DNA of 8,715 nucleotides from Verrucomicrobiota bacterium (lineage in GTDB: Bacteria > Verrucomicrobiota > Verrucomicrobiia > Opitutales > Seribacteraceae), in assembly GCA_014382645.1 (NCBI GenBank), contig JACNJI010000105.1, positions 1 through 8,715 of the forward strand, given 5' to 3'. Numbering within the stretch: the stretch's first letter is position 1; the number at the start of each line of letters is the position of its first letter. The position numbers and the translations under genes are program-made. Under the pieces are notes generated by a model. The model was not told where the DNA came from and did no database searches. It saw only the letters and a list, made by a program, of their open reading frames with translations. Positions 6,285 to 8,715 of the stretch are shown piece by piece.

Positions 6285-6934
6285 GAGGCTTGGTCTTATC
6301 ACCGTCCACCGCTTCTCGTCCGTTATCCTAAGATAATTAAGGCGGGCAGTCGGACCGACGCCATCGTGAGCAACGTCGACTTTGCTCCCACCATGCTCGC
6401 CTTCGCCGGGTCAATACCCCCGGCTACATGCAGGGCCATAGCTTTAAGACGATTTGCGAGACCGGCAAGGAACCTCGCGGTTGGCAGCAGGAGGCGTATT
6501 ATCGCTACTGGATGCACATGTCCCACCACGACAATCCGGGGCATGTCGGCATCCGCACCAAGGAACACAAGCTTATCTATTATTACGGAGCCGACTATAA
6601 GGGAGGCAATCGTACGCCGCCGGCTTGGGAACTGTACGCCCTGATTAAGGATCGTTTCGAGACCGTCAACCAGTACGATAACCCGGAATACGCCGCGGTT
6701 GTATCGGATCTGAAGTATCGCTTGGCTGCCCTGCGCAAACGCATTGGAGACGACGGACGTGATTTTCCCGAGACCGAGAAAGTGGTGCAGGCCTTTTGGG
6801 ACTACGATGAGGAAAACCGCAAGGAAGCCGTGGAAATATCTCACCAATTCCTCGCCCGTCGCCTTGACTTCCTTAAGAATTCACCGAAAAAGAAAACACC
6901 TCCCAAGACAAAACCTCTTCCCAACAAAAAATGA
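6285..6934 (+). pseudogene. Sulfatase, C-terminal remnant with a one-base frameshift
   Basis: Immediately after the TGA of the complete sulfatase the same frame resumes with sulfatase-like sequence: 'LLVRYPKIIKAGSRTD' and 'VSNVDFAPTMLAFAG' (about 6309-6410). Homology then moves to the next frame: 'YMQGHSF' (from 6425), 'WQQEAYYRYWMHMSHHDNPGH', 'GIRTKEHKLIYYYG' and 'WELYALIKDRFETVNQYDNPEY', ending with a Lys/Pro-rich tail at 6934. One base is missing between 6408 and 6421: the family pattern FAG-x3-P-x2-MQG is restored equally well by adding a base at GGG (6408-6410) or in the C5 run (6417-6421). Everything upstream of the central metal site is gone, including the C-x-P-S-R motif and the SDHG motif. 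This is not a duplicate of the 4806-6284 gene: its C-terminal sequence is clearly different. It is the relic of a separate sulfatase that once preceded the DUF1080 gene. The 6428 ATG frame may still be translated but cannot be catalytic. Confidence 0.8.
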
Positions 6935-7557
6935 CACCTGCCATGAAAACTAAACTTCTTCTTGTATCCTTTCTCGCATCTTTCATCTTCTCTCAAGGCA
7001 AGGAAGCCGTCTCCCTCTTCAACGGCAAGGACCTCACTGGTTGGAAGAAAGCCGAATATGTGGTCGAGGACGGCGTCCTCGTTTGCAAAGGGGGTAACCT
7101 CGTCACGGAAAAGCAGTATACGAATTACATCTTCGAGTTCGATTTCCTGCTGCCTCCCGGAGGCAACAATGGTCTGGGCATTCATTATCCGGGTTCCGGC
7201 GATGCGGCTTATTCGGGCATGGAACTTCAGATTCTCGACAACAGTCACCCCAGGTACGCCAAACTCAAGGACTACCAATTTCATGGTTCCCTCTACACTT
7301 TGCAAGCGGCCAAGCGTGGTCATCTCAAGCCGGTCGGCGAATGGAACCACGAAAAGGTGACCGTCGATGGTCCGCTTGTGAAGGTAGAACTAAACGGAGT
7401 CGTTATCTTGGATGCCAACTTGGATGAACTGAACAAGAAGAAGCCCAAGCACAAGGGAGCCCAGCGTCGTAGTGGACATCTTTGTTTCTGCGGGCACGGA
7501 GCACCGGTCAAGTTCAAGAAAATCACGATCAAGGAACTGTCCGCCAAGAAGCCTTGA
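6931..7557 (+). CDS. Secreted DUF1080 protein (3-keto-disaccharide hydrolase-type)
   Basis: A 208-residue single-domain protein of the DUF1080 family, a concanavalin-like jelly-roll fold; characterised members cleave 3-keto-glycosides. Signature pieces are 'SLFNGKDLTGWK' (28-39), 'VEDGVLVCKGG' (45-55), 'YIFEFDFLLPPGGNNGLGIH' (66-85), 'GMELQILDN' (96-104), 'GEWNH' (136-140), and 'SGHLCFCGHGAPVKFKKITI' near the end. The ATG at 6931 overlaps the TGA of the upstream sulfatase remnant as ATGA, a sign of translational coupling; an ATG at 6943 is the alternative and gives the tighter signal peptide (MKTKLLLVSFLASFIFSQG). Neither start has a visible Shine-Dalgarno. The protein is exported, so it would act on sugars outside the cytoplasm beside the sulfatase. 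It is convergent with the DUF1501 gene 28 bases away. Family assignment is firm; enzymatic activity is inferred. Confidence 0.92.
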   Translation: MTPAMKTKLLLVSFLASFIFSQGKEAVSLFNGKDLTGWKKAEYVVEDGVLVCKGGNLVTEKQYTNYIFEFDFLLPPGGNNGLGIHYPGSGDAAYSGMELQILDNSHPRYAKLKDYQFHGSLYTLQAAKRGHLKPVGEWNHEKVTVDGPLVKVELNGVVILDANLDELNKKKPKHKGAQRRSGHLCFCGHGAPVKFKKITIKELSAKKP

Positions 7558-7585
7558 GCGTATGTTCGATCGAGTAATCTGACTT

Positions 7586-8715
7586 CTATGCAAAGAGGCC
7601 TTGGAGCCTCTCGCCTTCAGGGATCTTCATCGGGAATTTCTTGCTGAATGGATGGTTCTCGATCCCAGCTAGTTCACGCAGGGCGCGATGGATATGTTCC
7701 GGTCGTGTGCGTATCCCTTTTTCCTCGTCGATGGAGAGTGACTTGGGGGCAATTGGCACGAGGAATTGCTTTTCATCGGTTGCTCCGACGACACGATTTC
7801 CCCGGATGCCGTTCCCCATGAACATGATAGAGCCGATAGACCAGTGATCCTTTCCGTTTCCCTTGTTGTAGTGGGGTGTGCGCCCCATCTCACTTTGTAT
7901 CACAATGACCAGTTTGTCCCGAATTTTCAGCTCCTCGGAGCGCTTGACAAGGTAGTCGATTCCGGCGAGGAACTCGGGGATCAGTTTCATTTGGTCGGGG
8001 TCATTGTTGGCGTGACTGTCGAACTGGCCAATCGAGATATTGGCCGATACGCAGACCCCTCCCTTGAAGCAGGACAACGCGATCTCTGCTTGTTGCGACA
8101 ATCGTTGCTTGGGAATATCCTTGGATATGTAAGGGGTCACTCGCTTCAGCGCCTTTGAGTTCGACTGGGCGGCGTAGAGCATGCTCTGGGCTTGCTCGGC
8201 CCGAGGCAGTCGGGCCTTGCCCATGGATGCCTCGGTCTTTTCGTTCAAGGTGCTCTCAATCAGGTCGAGGGCGAAATCATCATGGTAGAGATTTTGGGCA
8301 ATCCCGTCGATCGAGTCTGCGTTTGCAATCAATTTGAGCGACGGCAGGTAAGGGATTCTTGCCATCGGCACCAAGTTGCCGGTGGACGAGTAGTTGCCGA
8401 ATGTGAGAAACGCCAGCGGAGCTTTGGGGGCACGACAGGCGGCGACGAGGGCGGCGAAGGTCGGGTAGGCCAAGCTGTCGAGTTTGCCGGTGGCCATGTA
8501 GCGGGAGCAAGGTGAATGATTGTTGACCGAGTAGTCGAGGCCGTTGAGTACAAGCAACTCGTCGCCGTAGGCCTTGTAAAAATCCTCGTTACTCATGCCT
8601 TTCTCGACCTGCTTTGCAGTCGGTGAGAACTTGTGCTTACCGTGGGTCACGATGTCGCCTTCCTTGTACAAGCGGTTGATCCCGTTGACCCCTTTCGGAT
8701 CCATGAGGTAGGTGG
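7586..8715 (-). CDS. DUF1501 family protein, C-terminal part
   Basis: The minus-strand frame enters from the right edge in mid-gene (codons continue through 8715) and ends with TAG at 7588-7586, giving about 375 residues. DUF1501 proteins belong to the alkaline-phosphatase/sulfatase-like superfamily, are common in Planctomycetota and Verrucomicrobiota, and usually carry a Tat signal, which would lie outside the window. Recognisable blocks are 'LLVLNGLDYSVNNHS' near the start, 'GQFDSHANND' (about 8002-8030), 'DKLVIVIQSEMGRTPHYNKG' followed by 'GKDHW' (about 7840-7893), 'SIMFMGNGIRGNRVVGAT', and the C-terminal 'RPEHIHRALRELAGI'. The conserved His/Asp/Glu positions expected for a metal centre (SHANND, SEMGRTP, KDHW) are present. 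Biochemical function is unestablished; co-occurrence with sulfatases and PVC dehydrogenases suggests a part in extracytoplasmic catabolism. The internal ATG at 8704 is not the true start. Confidence 0.9.
   Translation of the reverse strand, partial: TYLMDPKGVNGINRLYKEGDIVTHGKHKFSPTAKQVEKGMSNEDFYKAYGDELLVLNGLDYSVNNHSPCSRYMATGKLDSLAYPTFAALVAACRAPKAPLAFLTFGNYSSTGNLVPMARIPYLPSLKLIANADSIDGIAQNLYHDDFALDLIESTLNEKTEASMGKARLPRAEQAQSMLYAAQSNSKALKRVTPYISKDIPKQRLSQQAEIALSCFKGGVCVSANISIGQFDSHANNDPDQMKLIPEFLAGIDYLVKRSEELKIRDKLVIVIQSEMGRTPHYNKGNGKDHWSIGSIMFMGNGIRGNRVVGATDEKQFLVPIAPKSLSIDEEKGIRTRPEHIHRALRELAGIENHPFSKKFPMKIPEGERLQGLFA

Noticed and set aside
3340..6310. An insertion sequence or integrase behind the junctions
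   Set aside because: No transposase, terminal inverted repeats or target-site duplications were seen at 3354-3404 or 6284-6310.
6405..6427. Programmed ribosomal frameshifting at the C5 run
   Set aside because: No classic slippery heptamer with a downstream structure was evident, and the gene is already 5'-truncated, so simple decay or a sequencing error is more likely.
6323..6847. A 174-codon minus-strand open frame
   Set aside because: It is antisense to the sulfatase remnant, which has strong homology on the plus strand; the minus product shows no domain.
6841..7350. A 169-codon minus-strand open frame
   Set aside because: It is antisense to the DUF1080 gene and has no recognisable features.

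Overview
The window looks like chromosome from a PVC-superphylum bacterium, most likely Verrucomicrobiota (Planctomycetota, Lentisphaerota or Kiritimatiellota are also possible). The support is the gene set: a PVC-type membrane-bound dehydrogenase with HEAT-like repeats, formylglycine sulfatases, a DUF1080 (3-keto-disaccharide hydrolase-type) protein, a DUF1501 protein and a short single-RRM RNA-binding protein. This toolkit is typical of bacteria that degrade sulfated polysaccharides. No rRNA, tRNA, CRISPR array, transposase or recognisable insertion sequence is visible.

Layout from left to right. (1) Bases 1-1945, minus strand: the N-terminal 648 residues of a secreted PVC-type dehydrogenase; its C-terminus, where a CxxCH haem motif would be expected, lies outside the window. 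(2) 1946-2255: a divergent intergenic region with a perfect 7-bp inverted repeat and a TTGACA box facing the dehydrogenase. (3) 2256-3578, plus: a Bug/TctC-type solute-binding protein with an extra C-terminal transmembrane segment, whose reading frame runs without a break into (4) 3404-4204, the C-terminal half of a sulfatase in another frame, lacking its N-terminal catalytic half. (5) 4227-4289: two hairpins, probably a bidirectional terminator, followed by a minus-strand RRM gene (4309-4593) and an AT-rich divergent spacer. (6) 4806-6284, plus: a complete secreted sulfatase with an intact C-N-P-S-R formylglycine motif. (7) 6285-6934: directly after its stop codon, the C-terminal remnant of a third, different sulfatase, also lacking its catalytic half and carrying a one-base frameshift near a C5 run. 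(8) 6931-7557, plus: a secreted DUF1080 protein overlapping the remnant by ATGA. (9) 7586-8715, minus: the C-terminal part of a DUF1501 protein, convergent with DUF1080.

Functionally this is a polysaccharide-catabolism (sulfatase) neighbourhood: the intact sulfatase would remove sulfate esters outside the cytoplasm, the DUF1080 protein would act on the sugar chain, and the dehydrogenase and DUF1501 proteins are frequent co-residents of such loci with poorly known biochemistry. The most notable feature is structural. Two of the three sulfatases are reduced to their C-terminal halves, each joined directly to the 3' end of an unrelated or different gene, and the solute-binding gene has no visible TctA/TctB partners. 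This suggests repeated deletion or recombination, or, less interestingly, assembly chimerism. I found no clearly new defence or mobile system; the junctions are the best targets for follow-up.
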